Below, in pieces: positions 11,051 through 22,884 of a stretch of DNA of 64,000 nt. Position numbers and translations under genes: made by a program. The notes under the pieces are model-generated. The model searched no databases. It was given only the letters and a program-made list of their open reading frames with translations, and was not told the origin of the DNA. This DNA comes from Ophiura sarsii (lineage: Eukaryota > Echinodermata > Ophiuroidea > Amphilepidida > Ophiuridae): NCBI GenBank assembly GCA_035610835.1, contig CM069457.1:37288553-37352552 (forward strand), read 5' to 3'. Numbering within the stretch: position 1 is the stretch's first letter; every line of letters starts with the position of its first letter.

Positions 11051-12841
11051 ATGTTTTTTACATATAATAAGATTTGTGAACATGGTGAATTTACTACGAT
11101 CAGTCTGTTGATCAAAGTGCATTGCAATCTAATTTGGACCATGTAGACTTCATGTGCACGCATAGCGCATACATTATGAATGAGAGCCAAGGCTTCTATA
11201 AAGTAATTGTATGAATGTTGAGCAATAATTTTTTAATTGGATGGGATGGCAATAAAAGTTTACCATTAATTGTGAGAACTGCAAAACTGTTAGATATATT
11301 CTACTGACCAGTAAAGGTGTGCAGTTTTTACAGTCATTATTGCACAAGCAAACAACATATAAAGTTTAAATCTATACAGATCTCCGAGAATGCTAAGATA
11401 CAGGTTGGGACCAAGTATTTATCAGTGGAGCCGGAGAATGGATCTAGAAAGTTTACGATTTAAACTAAACACTCAAATCAAATGTGTATCTATCTATAGT
11501 CTATTTCCCTTCCTTGAGCAGTGACGTCAGTGCGTCATTCACTAATCGCAGTGAATAAACGCGAGCGGCTGTCAAAGACCTAGTGTATGTATAGTAAAAT
11601 ATGGTATCTTGTCCCTTCCCTTCCCTGCTTGCAAGACCATGAACGTCATGCTTAGCGCCCTCACAGCCCTCACAGTACGTGCAAAGATATGGGGATAACG
11701 TGGTTACTTAAAATGATTATTTCTTAATTATTATGTCTTAAAGGGACATTAAGTGGTGTTGAAAATGTTAAATGTTTAAAAATGTACTTCAGAATTCAAG
11801 ATGAACATTAAAAATTGCAATTATTGTTGTTTCTACTAACAAAAACACAGCAAAACTTGATTAAAACAATATCATCGCTATTTATTGAAAAACGCCCTCT
11901 ATGCAAATATTGTTCGCGTTATGTATCACGCGTACTGCAGGGGGATACTGTCGGACGTAAAATGCTCGTCGCGGCTGTACGAGCATTTTTGAATCGACGT
12001 TTTCTTGTACAACATTACAAAGAGGGCTGATTTTTCTTAATCCTTATAGGTGTAAGTTTATACATGTAATACAATTATAAAAATATACTAATCCCAGTTT
12101 TTATCATAATTGAGGGCGCAGCCTCCAACACATCTATTAGTGCCCCTTTAATTTGCTGTCCAATAATCGTCTAATCAGCGGCAATCACGCAATCAATCAA
12201 CACCAATTATGAAGTCTGTACTACACCAGAGTCTTCTCGACAGCATCTAATCATCAATAATCTTCAATAAGCTCCATAAGTACTTTAATCATGTTTTCAA
12301 TCATCTCATCGATATTAATTATTCTGATCACGATGAACAGGTGATGGGATTCCATCTCTCCACCCGAACCCTCAAGGCTTCGAATGAATGCAGAATCGTC
12401 TAAGTATTACATAAATATACATGTACATAGATAGACTAACTACTTTAGAGACTGCTAATTATGCCAAAATACACTCAATTTGTCGTAGCTAAAAATAGTC
12501 ACCATGGTGATACTGCAGGATTGTCATGATTGTCTGGGGCCTACCATTGGCACATTGGAGTTATGGCGCAGCCTGTGCGATGGACGTAAATCAATACCAC
12601 GCACTCAATGATACACGCATGATGCAGGAAAATTGAAGTACAGCACGCGGAGAGGCTGCAAAAAAGTGACGCACTACTGACACGCGAGTAGGTGCGATAT
12701 TTTGTTGGAATCGCGTATTTGTTGGTGTCATTTTGCAACTGTCCATGCTTTGGCTTTATGGCTTTGTAAGCGTCATGAGAGCAAGCTGTATGTGGAAGAC
12801 GGGGGATACGAACGCGATGGCGAGCGTAAACAATGCCCTTG
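11051..12841. other. Intergenic, nothing recognised
   Basis: No domain-bearing ORF, tRNA or repeat family was recognised on either strand; 11815-12030 and 12541-12888 are short anonymous ORFs. Confidence 0.4.
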
Positions 12842-13030
12842 TTAACGCTTTCCACGCGCGCTGCATGCGTCTGCAGACGACATTCCAAAATTTCGCAAAA
12901 TGTTTAAAAAATGTCAAAACTATTGAATTTCACTACCAGATTTGGAATCACCATGAGAAATGCATTGAAATAAGTACAAACACGCCTAGTATTACGAAAG
13001 GTTTCTGAAAAATCTGTTTGGAAAGAGTTA
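12842..13030 (+). mobile_element. TTAA-type MITE family P, copy 3
   Basis: TTAACGCTTTCCACGCG start, body with GGAATCACCATGAGAAATGC; the segment between CACGCCTAGTATT and GGTTTCTGAAAAA is deleted; right end GGAAAGAGTTAA. Confidence 0.75.
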
Positions 13031-13116
13031 AGTTACGTTATTGTTTAGACGAAGTGAAATAGATAGTCTAGGATGTATGCGCAGTATTCAGCAGTTGCGC
13101 CTAGAAAAGTAAACTT

Positions 13117-13337
13117 CACACAGAAAACACTATGTAAAAAATTATGTAAATATAGAACTCCATAATTATTATGTAAAGAGTTTACATAAAACATGTAATA
13201 TATACCCAAGCTTGTGTAAATTCCTATGCAAAAGCTTTACACAACTGTTTACATAGTATTATGGAGTTCTATTTTTACACAGATTGTGTAATTTTTACAT
13301 AATTTGTGTATTTTTTTACATAGTGTTTTCTGTGTGT
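13117..13337. mobile_element. TATGTAAA palindromic MITE, copy 1
   Basis: Ends CACACAGAAAACACTATGTA and its inverse; the interior is built of TATGTAAA/TTTACATA words and a mirrored ATAGAACTCCATAAT block. Copies at 56731-57003 and 59881-60106. Confidence 0.8.
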
Positions 13338-13378
13338 TGATATGCATCTGCAATATGTATACGTGGTCTCTTGTAAGT

Positions 13379-13613
13379 TTAGGGACGCACCAAAAGGGGT
13401 GGGGAATGAAAGTTTGGGGGGTCTGGCTGAATTTCTTTTTCCACCAGGGTTTAGCAATTTCTTTTTTCATGGCAAAAGAAGCAACCTTTTTACGGGTGAT
13501 ATATTTTTTTACCATGATCAGGTAATATTTGCTTTACACTGATCTGAAGGTGGGTAACGTTTTTTCCCCAAAAAAGGGCCATGCCCCCTGGATATCTAAT
13601 GGTGCGTCCCTTA
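13379..13613. mobile_element. Short TIR element (AGGGACGCACCA ends)
   Basis: TTAGGGACGCACCA at the left is mirrored by TGGTGCGTCCCTTA at the right, 235 bp apart; C-rich CCCCCTGGATATC next to the right TIR. Non-coding. Confidence 0.6.
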
Positions 13614-14556
13614 GGCCAAACATAAGGTCTGTCTCACATACATTACATTTGGGAGAATAGCTATGCGATATGCGATTTTAAAATATTTTTAAAAAAAATA
13701 GAAAATATAGCTATGCTAAATGCGGAAATTCTTGTCTTTCTTTTTTTATTGTGTTTATTGCCCGTTTTTTGTTTGTTTTGTGCCCTTTCGGAGCCAATTT
13801 TTTTCAATCTTTTTTATATAGAACAGCTAAAAAAACAAAGCGCTCATACAGTCGGAACGCCTCTTAGCCGAATAACCGTTAAAAGGTCAATTATTACCGA
13901 AACGAACTTCGCAATTGTGAACCGCGCACTTTCGGTACTAAAACCGAGTTAAACTCCCGCGGAATCTGAACTATCATTTCAAGAGTGATCTTGAGGTCAA
14001 ATGTAAGTCTTTTTTGGAGATTAATGTCTTGAAATATTCCTAATAATACAATCTGTCTTACTAACTTATTAAAACCAGTCTCAGACATTTACAAGCAGAG
14101 TATTTCACATGGGAAGTTTGCAATTTTTTCGATATCGAAAGTGAAATGTACAAAAGTAGCGTTACATTGATCTGACAAACAGCTGTCTTAAACAGCGAAA
14201 TTACAAAATTGTCACATATTCAGATAAATGAGGGTTTTAGTCATTATTATTTCCTAAATCGATTTTACGACGTGACCATTTAAGTAGATAAAAACCGATT
14301 GTAAGAGAGTAAAATTTGGAACCATTGGCATTTTGTCCATTGTCCATTCATATGCGATCGCATTATATTTTGATGTTTATGTGGATTGCAGGCTTTGTGC
14401 ATAGGAGGGACATCTTTCGAGGGAAATCTTTTTCAACTTATGAGCTAAATAACTGTGATATCCTTTTTATCTAACAGAATAAATTATGTTTTTGCATCAT
14501 GTGGCTCTACTAAACAGAATTGATGAAGTGTTTAAATCTCACGGATATAACTAGTT

Positions 14557-14627
14557 TCCCTTGATAGCTCAGATGGTAAATGGTTCGCTTGGAGAACGAG
14601 AGGTCCGGGGTTCGAAATCGATCCTTC
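14557..14627 (+). repeat. tRNA-like sequence, left arm of foldback
   Basis: A-box-like TAGCTCAGATGG at 14565-14576 and B-box-like GGTTCGAAATC at 14609-14619. The acceptor stem does not pair, so it is a tRNA-derived relic rather than a tRNA gene. The mirror copy has GAA at the anticodon position. Confidence 0.6.
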
Positions 14628-15152
14628 TGCTCTGCACATTTTCATATATGATTAATTTTTTTCTCGTCAAAATCATTTTTTGTGTGTGATTTATTTATGA
14701 ATGTTTGGTTCATTTCTTTTTCACAAGTTAACAGATCCCCACCATTCTAGTATAAATAATCCCAAAGCAACAAACAAACCTCGGCATAGGCCTAGTGCTC
14801 GGGCGGGATCAGAGAGACTTTAAAGTTGTATTGTATTTCCTGGTATAAAAGACGCGACGTATTTTTTTCATATACACACGGAGTCATGGACGGCCCATGG
14901 TGTGACGTTTAGAAGATGGTTTTCATGACAATGTTTTGCTGCACTTACACCTGATTTTCCTCATTATGCGTATAATATGTGTCTTTTGAAACTAATATTT
15001 GAGTGGGTGAAGGGATAACCTGAGCACAATCGCACCCAGACGGAATATCGGGTAAGAAACATGGTCATCATAAATCATCATAAAACAATCATAAATAAAA
15101 TAAAAACCCAACAAAATTGATTTTGATGAGAGAGAAAAAAAATCCGTGACAT

Positions 15153-15222
15153 TGTGCCGGATCGAACCCCGGACCTCCCGTTCTTCAAGCGAGCGCTTTA
15201 CCATCTACGCTATCAAGGGAAA
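15153..15222 (-). repeat. tRNA-like sequence, right arm of foldback
   Basis: On the - strand: TAGCGTAGATGG A-box, CTTGAAGAA anticodon-like loop, GGTCCGGGGTTCGATCC B-box region. Closest in layout to tRNA-Phe, but the stems are imperfect. Confidence 0.6.
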
Positions 15223-15859
15223 CTAATTGTAACCGGGAGATTCAAACACTTTATTGTCAAGTGCCAAATGTTGGTCACTACAATTGAGCTTCACATCGGG
15301 CTTCAAATGATGCGGCAAAAATCGTCTTAAACACTATTACTATTTCAAACACAAAGGATATCAAACAACTCATTATAATGTGCCACTATATAGATGGATT
15401 TTTTACGACGTTGTAAAATAAGGGATTTACGGACGTTTTCATCTAAAATTGGCTACCATTTCTTCCAGTTCATGTCAGTTTTTACGCCGATGCAGTAGCA
15501 TGAAATCTCACATTTCGGGTCGTTGGTGTCTGAATATATTGATTCGATAAAACAGTATGAAGTAAAATAGATGTATGCTTCATTGTAGGTTAGTGGGTAA
15601 ACGATCAGCGGTCTCCTTTTGTATATATTTCGTCCTAAATAAGTGTTAGTTATTTATAAATAGGTAATCGACTAAATTTGAATTTTTCGTGTTTACATTA
15701 GGACGCCCTCGTACCTAATAATTTGGGGTCAAATCGAACTTGCGTTCCGACTAATAGCGTAGGGTTATGAGGCAAAAGTGACTCCACAAACTTATTCGCG
15801 CGGGGATATGTGAGACAGGTCTTTTTTTTATGGGGTGGAAACTATTTCGTTGTGTGGCA

Positions 15860-16808
15860 AAGCACAGGCGAAACCCAAGAAGATTTTACGGTATTCCCAC
15901 AATGCATTGCGCAAACGCCAACCAACTAAAGCTTTTTCCACACGATGCATTTGTCGATCTCTTAAGCAAAGTTTTAGAAATAAGAAAAAGGAACACTGAT
16001 AACTAATTTATTCATTGATGACAACTAGAACCTAAGAGCTCTAACGATGAACGCGCTATTTAGCCATAATCGTGTGCGTGAGTCAGAAAGAACGGGCACT
16101 CTTTTCACAAAAGCGTCACAAAAGATGTAGGCATGCATATTCCAAATAAATGGTAGCGCTTTCCAGACCTACAATTTGGCTTTCATTCGAAAGAAGAATT
16201 TTAAGAATCGACCATTTCGTTATCATGTTACACTGATTTGAGTAAAGCCCCAAAAATCTGAAGCAAATTCACAGAATGGCCATTCCTAAAAGTTTTCTAA
16301 TAGGGTTTACCTCCTGAATCAGTAGATATGCCTTCTTTTACATTTCCTTCTTGATTTCATGCTTTTTATTACTCATAATTACACAGATTTATTTATTTCC
16401 AGTCATTTTAAGATATTGTATCCAACATTCATGTGCCTTTTCAGTTTCACTAGTTTCATTGATCAGCATCTCTGAATCAGGCAACCAACAATACTATGGG
16501 TTATTGCCATTCCGTGGATCAGCTTTAAAATGCCGGGTTCTATACTCAAATTGCAACTTTATGACGCAATGTTCGAATTCAAAAAAAAATTCAATGAAAG
16601 CCAAATATGTTTTCTTTGTAACACTATATTTGGTTTTGAATATGCAGGCCTAATAATTCTGTGGCGCTTTCGCCAAAAAAGTGCCCGTTCTTTCTGACTC
16701 ACCCTGTATGTCTATGGGAACTGAGACAAATGAGAGACCAGAATGGGGCATTTTGCAAAAACGCAATGCATTGTGGTGGTCTTTAAAATCTTCTTACTGG
16801 CCTGTGTA
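15860..16808. mobile_element. Outer inverted-repeat element enclosing a GTGAGTCA element
   Basis: GAAGATTTTACGGTATTCCC and CACAATGCATTGCG at 15879-15913 recur inverted at about 16760-16798. The 16074-16706 TIR element lies inside, suggesting a nested insertion. Confidence 0.5.
16074..16706. mobile_element. Mariner-like TIR element, GTGAGTCAGAAAGAACGGG ends
   Basis: Left GTGAGTCAGAAAGAACGGGC and right GCCCGTTCTTTCTGACTCAC followed by CCTGTA. TIR about 30 bp with an extra mirrored GGCTTTCATT block. The 16351-16653 ORF has no transposase features. Confidence 0.65.
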
Positions 16809-17487
16809 ATCTAATAACTCCTCTACTGATTGAACTAACCAACTGCTAAACATTTGTTTACAAAGACTTAATGACAAAATGGTTTCAATTACTTACACTA
16901 ATTATAACGCTTCATTTAATGGCTATTTTTTCACATGCTATACATAGCCTCGCTTTCCATAAATAAACTAATTTAGCCATTCACACACACACATGTTATG
17001 ATGCACATAACGCTAGCTATCTTAAGATAGTGGCTCAAGCTTCGTCCGATTTTACCAAAAGATAAAACTGTTTATAACAGTAGCACAGATCTTGAATGAT
17101 CTAGGGATCTTTTTCAATAGAAAGTCCTTATTTCTAGAAGTATATAAATACCTTTTCCTTCTATCGCCAACACCTGTGCCAAATAAAAGACACTCCACTA
17201 TATTTGGAGAACACATGCAACGCTTATAATAACAGGATCCATCAGTATCTATATTTAATAATAACGCGCATCAATTACCATTGTATCTAATCTAGACGAA
17301 TAAGTTACATCGGTCAAATTAAATGTCAAATGCAAGTGTTAAAATGGTTCCATGAAAACCTATTTTTAGAGCAAATCAATCAAATCACAGTTCTAACAGA
17401 TCTTGAAGGAAAAATTAGATTTTATGCAGTTTTAAATCAAGCATCTTCAAGCGGCGACAGCTTATATAAACATTGGTGCATTTCGTT
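16809..17487. other. Intergenic, nothing recognised
   Basis: AT-rich; only a short CA run at 16983-16991. Confidence 0.4.
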
Positions 17488-17557
17488 TGTTCCGTTCGTT
17501 CGTTCGTTCGTTCGTTCGTTCGTTCGTTCGTCCGTCCGTTCGCTCGTTCGTTCGTTA
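17488..17557 (+). repeat. TTCG tetranucleotide microsatellite
   Basis: Imperfect (TTCG)n with TCCG and CTCG variants; it makes a spurious Val-Arg-Ser reading frame. Confidence 0.9.
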
Positions 17558-18484
17558 CGGTTCGTCTATTGGATTTGGAAAACCGACATTAAAATCCATA
17601 ATCCTTGACCTTTAGAACCACAAACTCCGCTACTTTATTGAATCTTTTACAAACTTTTTAATATTGGAAAAAATCGATCACAGACACTTCTTGATTTAGT
17701 GACGAACGTGAGTGCAATTGCTTAGATATTATTGCTTTAGCCTATGTTATAAGTTTCCAATTTAATTTTGTTTTCAATTGCTAAACGAACAAACCGAACG
17801 CTTATCGTTGAAATGGTCAACATGTATGCCGTCTGCTTTATTTTGTAATACTAAAGCCGTTCGTCGGAATCGAGGCATCATATATTGTAACTAGATTGTA
17901 TTTTTCCTGATCAATATTTGAATATTTGAAATTGGGATTTACATTGAGGCGACGAAATAATCTGTTTACGTCAGTCGGGGGCGAACGTGTTTATTCTTAT
18001 TGTTTTCAATAACCCTCATAACAATTTCTTTTTTTGCAATGCAATAAATTGAACCTGTTTTTGATAAAATAATGACTTGTTATTTTTTGAATCTTATTAC
18101 ACGCAACACTATCTTACAATTTGTCATAACCAAAATCCCCAAGAGTGAAAAATATAAACGAAAAACAGATCGGCCTAGCCCCTAGGAATAACCTGAGGAG
18201 CTGAGATGAACATATTTTGATTATTATTTTATCAATGAATATATTATCTATATTTATAATCGAGCCCATAAAGCATCGCATAAATATACTGCTTACCTAT
18301 ACGTGTCAATCAGTATTTGTGCAGATGATGGAGTCCAACATGGAAGTAAAAAGAGACAAAACAAATTCATTAGTAATTACTCAGACACCTTTACCAACCA
18401 ATAAGAAAGCAGAAAACCATAATACGAGCTGTGCATTTAATTGTCTGATAGGTGTACGATGCGGACGCGTAATTCTAAGGCCTG
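17558..18484. other. Intergenic, nothing recognised
   Basis: AT-rich with no gene, RNA or repeat family seen. Confidence 0.4.
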
Positions 18485-18640
18485 ACTGCAAAACTAGTAC
18501 GTATGGCTCATACGTATAAGTGACTTGTACGCAAGACTTGTACGATAGGCGCCAAAGTAGTATTGTGCACCACCATGACTTGTACGTAAGACTTATACGA
18601 AGGGCGCAAATGTACTATCTTGCATATCCATGCGTACAAG
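18485..18640 (+). repeat. Local repeat R2 (ACTTGTACG / ACTTATACGA), copy 1
   Basis: Two or three sub-units of GTGACTTGTACGYAAGACTT plus ATACGA; related sequence at 20150-20213. Confidence 0.6.
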
Positions 18641-18931
18641 CACTAATATTGGCAATCACTTATTCTCCCTAGAGTTTTAGTCCTTCTAGTATAAATGAGG
18701 ATCAATTTAGAAAGAAATCAATTGGACGGCAGCACGAGAGTCTTTTGTCACCATTCTGGATCACTTCCTATAAGGTGAAGACGCAGTTAAGCATAGAATC
18801 ATAGACACCCAGTCGGCGACCAGATTAAGATTTCATTCCAATGCCTCACCCTCCATTGAAAGATATTACCTTTGCCATCTTGACTGAAATGGTACTGCGG
18901 TCAAAGGTTATTAACCTACTCTACTATACAA

Positions 18932-19430
18932 CAGGGTGAGTCAAAATATTCAGGTCCCGTTTTTAGAAATTCAGGAAAAATACCTCTTTTTGAAAGATTG
19001 GCCAATTTCGTCATTGTTTATTGGAGTAGAAATACTTCTTCATACTTGGTGAAATTTCCAAGACAATACCTTATTTTCAACAAATTAACGGAAAAAAGCG
19101 AACTCCAAATATACTCTCATTTCCCATTGTATAGGCCCTAGGCATTGTGAATACCTGCACGCCATTGATTGACACATTCCAAAATGCATGCGTTAAACAT
19201 TTGCATTCATAGAGGACCTTAGATAGATAGTTGGAACAGATTAAATTTCACAGAATTTGCGAAAATGCACATATCTCCCGTTTGGAATAGCCAATTTGAA
19301 TGACATTTAAATTTATGTTATAGCTAACAATGCGCTCTTACTGTGCATATCAATACAAATATTATTTTTTGCATATTAATTAGTTTTAAAAATCGATACA
19401 ATCGGTAACTGACTATTTTGACTCACCCTG
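18932..19430. mobile_element. Mariner-like TIR element, CAGGGTGAGTCAAAATA ends
   Basis: CAGGGTGAGTCAAAATA at the left and TATTTTGACTCACCCTG at the right (with a short offset), followed by TA. About 500 bp with no coding; only the termini are inverted. Confidence 0.7.
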
Positions 19431-19936
19431 TATAGCGATATAGCTGTTTTACGATGAGTAATTATTCACCTAAAACTTGAAAACGGCGTGAAATCCAAAT
19501 CACGTCAGAAAAGACAAAATGATGATATTGTTTGTATAAAGTGTTGATTTTGACGAGTTCAACGTGTAACACAGTTTGTTGAATCTTGACTTATACTTAC
19601 AGTAACTAGTTGAAATCCAACACCTTTCTTAGTGATTGGGACTTCGATTTGTCCAATTCGGGATAATTGTGTTCTTGTTTGTTTTCAATGTTATGTAGGC
19701 GGGTGTTTGTGTGTGTTAATATTTAGTTCAAAAAGAAATCTGGTCAATTTGGTATACTGTACATACATTTCTTTGTTGCTTGATATCATTTTCGATTTCA
19801 TATTCAGATGTGGGATCATTTTGTTTTTAAATGGAATAAAACAATGAATAAGTATAATGAATTATAGTGTCTGGTCATAACAATATAATATTACATATTT
19901 TCTATCCAAGATTAAAGGGGAGGATTAATATAAGTA
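19431..19936. other. Intergenic, nothing recognised
   Basis: AT-rich; the 19632-19847 ORF is low-complexity hydrophobic with no recognised domain. Confidence 0.4.
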
Positions 19937-19982
19937 TTTGTTTTGTATATGGTAAAACTAATAGCCGCGTGGAAAGTGTTAA
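19937..19982 (+). mobile_element. TTAA-type MITE family P, right-end fragment
   Basis: Only the terminal GGTAAAACTAATAGCCGCGT plus GGAAAGTGTTAA remains. Confidence 0.7.
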
Positions 19983-20149
19983 CAAAATAAATATCATTTA
20001 AAGATAGAGGGAAAAGAATTCCGCACACAATTCCCGAAACGTATGACGTGTTCCAAATTTTCCCCATGATATTGTAGGTCGTACGACCTTCATGATAGCA
20101 CTAACGTTTTACACCATTTAATTAATTGATAAGTACATCAAGGGCGCAC

Positions 20150-20213
20150 TGCAAGACTAGTACGTTTGGCTCATACGTATAAGTGACTTGTACGTAAGAC
20201 TTATACGATAGTT
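20150..20213 (+). repeat. Local repeat R2, copy 2
   Basis: Matches 18490-18600: GGCTCATACGTATAAGTGAC then TTGTACGTAAGACTTATACGA. Confidence 0.65.
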
Positions 20214-20242
20214 GCTGAAGTAACATTTCTCTGTTCAATTTC

Positions 20243-20478
20243 TTAACACTTCTGCAGACGGCAGTCCAAAATGTTAAAAAAATGTTTCAAAAATTTCAAC
20301 ATTATCGAATTTCATTATCATATATATTTAGAATCAACATGAGAAATGCATTACAATAAGTACAAACATAATTAGCATTGGTTCAGTAATTCTTGAGATA
20401 GACTTTGAAAATTGCGAAAGGTTTATGAAAAAAAACTTTTTTATATAGTAAAACGTATAGCCGCGTGAAAAGTGTTAA
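20243..20478 (+). mobile_element. TTAA-type MITE family P, copy 4 (both TTAA ends)
   Basis: TTAACACTT at the left and AGCCGCGTGAAAAGTGTTAA at the right, 236 bp, with full family body. Confidence 0.85.
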
Positions 20479-20589
20479 GGTTGCTTGTACGTAATGGTGA
20501 TGTAGAGTATTACTTTGGAGCATATTGCTTAATTAAGTCTATTTTATTTATTTATTCATTTTTATTATTTATTTGGGTCCTATATACGA

Positions 20590-21045
20590 CCCTAGATATC
20601 CCAATAGAGCCACGAAGTAGCTTATTTTCATTGGAGTCCATTAGATGTGTGAACAGATACAGACCGGATGATCCTCTACTCTTTACGAAAGAGTCTGTAA
20701 CCTTTTAACGTGCTCGGGTATTGCTCTTTCGATGCACGGGACCACCATTTCTACGTGACTTCCGAACCACGGGTTTTTGCTGCCAGTAGGAAATCGTCAC
20801 AATCACTTCGCTTCATTTACATTGCCTGGCAGCCGATATACGGCGCACCATGTATCAGCACTTAGATTGTAATATCCCCTAGCAGCTTCTCAATCTTGCT
20901 TGGGTCGACGAGGCAATTCAGACTAAGTACCTTGCCCAAGCATGCCAAGGATACAAACACGTTGGCCGTAGCGGGGCTAGAACTCACAACCTTTGTATTA
21001 TGAGTCCTGCGGGCTATCCACTAGACCACACATGCTCCTATGAAG
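20590..21045 (-). mobile_element. tRNA-derived SINE, type 1 head
   Basis: On the - strand: tRNA head with A-box TGGTCTAGTGG (21018-21028) and B-box GAGTTCTAGCCCC (about 20974-20986), then a body with CTTGGGCAAGGTACTTAGTC, and a 3' part (20640-20765) shared with the SINE at 31250-31545. Probably a retroposed non-autonomous element. Confidence 0.75.
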
Positions 21046-21189
21046 CTATGAGCCATATGTTCTGATTTTGTAATACTTCCTAAATACCATATAATGACGA
21101 GGGCATGGATACCGCAACAATCGTGTAATAGGTAAAACGCGCCATTTATGTAAGTTTAAAAACTTTTGAGTGCATTCTAAAAACCATGT

Positions 21190-22110
21190 AAAGGACTGCG
21201 GGGCAAAGCCAGGAGCAGAATGACGGATGTGGCATACATCGTGTAAACACTACATTAATAATAGAACACAGGTGGGTAACCCAGTCCTAAGGCACGGTCT
21301 GCTCTTATAATTCATCGATGGTTTGTCATTATCAGCTTCGTACGTGATTTATTGATCATACAATTTAGCAGACCATCCATGTTTGATGACGTCTGTCTCC
21401 CGCGAGTTACATGATCGTTAATATGGCAACGGCGATCTTACACACGTTCGACTTGTTCAAAATACAGTTCCATTTAATTCTTCTGAGCCAACGCACTTTA
21501 AATACTAGGGACCGTGTAGTTCCGGGTTCCAACATGACCACCTTGTTTTGTCCTTTCCTTGGACTCAACCATAAGACAGATGTAAGATACCTATATGTGT
21601 TAACAAAACTTAACATTTTCCACATGGCAGACGTCTACAGAGGACAGTTCCAAAATTTCACAAAATGTTTCAAAAATGTCAAAATTATTGAACTTAATCA
21701 CCATATTTTTTGGAATCACCATGAGAAATGGAAGTACAAACATGCCTAGTATTGGTTCAGTAATTATTGAGATTAAAGACTTCGAAAGTTGAGAGGAAAG
21801 GTTTCTAAAACAGCAGCGTGGGAAGTGTTAAGGGTTTCAATAATTGAGATATATAACGCTGTTGAATGTCAATGTATATCAAGAACCGAGTTTAAACGCG
21901 CCTTAACACAAGACGTGTGAAGTGCACTCGGTCAGAAGGAATCTCCAATGAGGCGTAATGTGAGTAATGGCACTGCCAAAAGGATGTTTCGAAGCGGAAG
22001 AACATTACTAAATGAATAGAAGAATTCCGGGATACACAGAGCCGGTTTGCAGATACCGTTTTTATTGACATGATTCAGTGTTTTGATGTTGGTGTCTACG
22101 GTTTATAATG
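21190..22110 (+). repeat. Segment S, copy 1 (oldest/diverged)
   Basis: Matches 22885-23322 (TTATCAGCTTCGTACGTG, ACACGTTCGACTTGTTCAAAA, TGAGCCAACGC) and, further right, 23640-23890 (CAGAAGGAATCTCCAATG-like, GAACATTACTAA). Interrupted by MITE 21610-21831. Confidence 0.6.
21610..21831 (+). mobile_element. TTAA-type MITE family P, copy 5
   Basis: TTAACATTTTCCACATGG start and GCGTGGGAAGTGTTAA end, 222 bp, TTAA on both sides. Confidence 0.85.
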
Positions 22111-22157
22111 GCATTGGTCTGTAAGAAATTGATGTAGTTCGGGTACAAAAATGACGA

Positions 22158-22272
22158 TGACGGCGCAGCGAGACGAATCTTGGCGAGTTTACAGATTTGA
22201 TCAATTTGCGTAGATTCACGCGCTTTACTCCGTAAACTACCTTCGGTTGTAAACTCGCCAAGATTCAGCTTC
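22158..22272. repeat. Inverted repeat AATCTTGGCGAGTTTACA
   Basis: GACGAATCTTGGCGAGTTTAC (22172-22192) is mirrored at about 22246-22266; a hairpin with about 50-base loop, itself containing TTTACTCCGTAAA. Confidence 0.7.
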
Positions 22273-22454
22273 CTACGATGACGGCATGATTAGTGGGTCT
22301 ATTCAAATCTACTTTTAATACAATAACAACGCACAAACTTATAGCAACAATGATTACGGGTTCCCCTCTCCTTGCCTTCCATTATCCCATAAAACAACAG
22401 AACATTACACTAGGAAAAAGTGTACTTTATGTCAATACTGGAACATAAAAGTTG

Positions 22455-22730
22455 CCAGTATCGCTCGATACAGGTACGATTTTACTGTTCCAGTATCGGT
22501 TGATACTGGAACACCAAATTGTGTTCCAGTATCGAACGATACTGTTCAAGTATCGGGCGATATTTATGTTCTAGTATCAAACGATACTGGTACATAATTT
22601 TGTTCCAGTATCGCTCGATACTGGTACATTTTATATTTCCCAGTATCGCCCGATACTGGAACACAATTTGGTGTTCCAGTATCGGTCGATACTGGATCAG
22701 TAAAATCGTACCAGTATCGTGCGATACTGG
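22455..22730. repeat. Array of nine 20-bp palindromes CCAGTATCGNNCGATACTGG
   Basis: Copies start at 22455, 22490, 22526, 22547, 22571, 22605, 22640, 22676 and 22711: spacings 35, 36, 21, 24, 34, 35, 36, 35. The 22547 copy is degenerate. The outer copies are also mirror images of each other including the linkers (CGATTTTACTG, ACACCAAATTGTG), so the array is one large inverted repeat of palindromes. ORFs through it are by-products. Confidence 0.9.
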
Positions 22731-22884
22731 TGTACGGTGTATCAGTACTGGTGTACCAGTACACCTTTGGGGACCTAAAGAACACCTTTTACCGACTTTT
22801 ATGCTCAAAAGTATTGAAAATAATTTACTTGGCAAGCACTTGCGTGTTACATAATATGGCACCCTGTTGTGAACAGCCTATAGA

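Larger units (their letters stand above)
13624..15823. mobile_element. 2.2 kb foldback element with tRNA-like sequence in each arm
   Basis: Outer ends AAGGTCTGTCTCACATA and its 15/17 inverse. Both arms carry AGTCGGAACGC, ATTTTACGACGT, a tRNA-like block and TTTTTTTCTC..TCAAAATCA in mirrored order, diverged between arms. No coding sequence was recognised inside. Confidence 0.6.

Noticed and set aside
14557..15222. Functional tRNA genes
   Set aside because: A- and B-boxes are present but acceptor stems do not pair and anticodon stems are imperfect; they sit in mirrored arms of a repeat.
17330..17608. Val-Arg-Ser repeat protein
   Set aside because: Generated by a TTCG microsatellite.
22455..22730. 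Regular repeats and spacers as a CRISPR array
   Set aside because: The DNA is an animal genome with introns; the spacers are short (about 15 bp), mirrored and similar to one another, and no cas gene is present.
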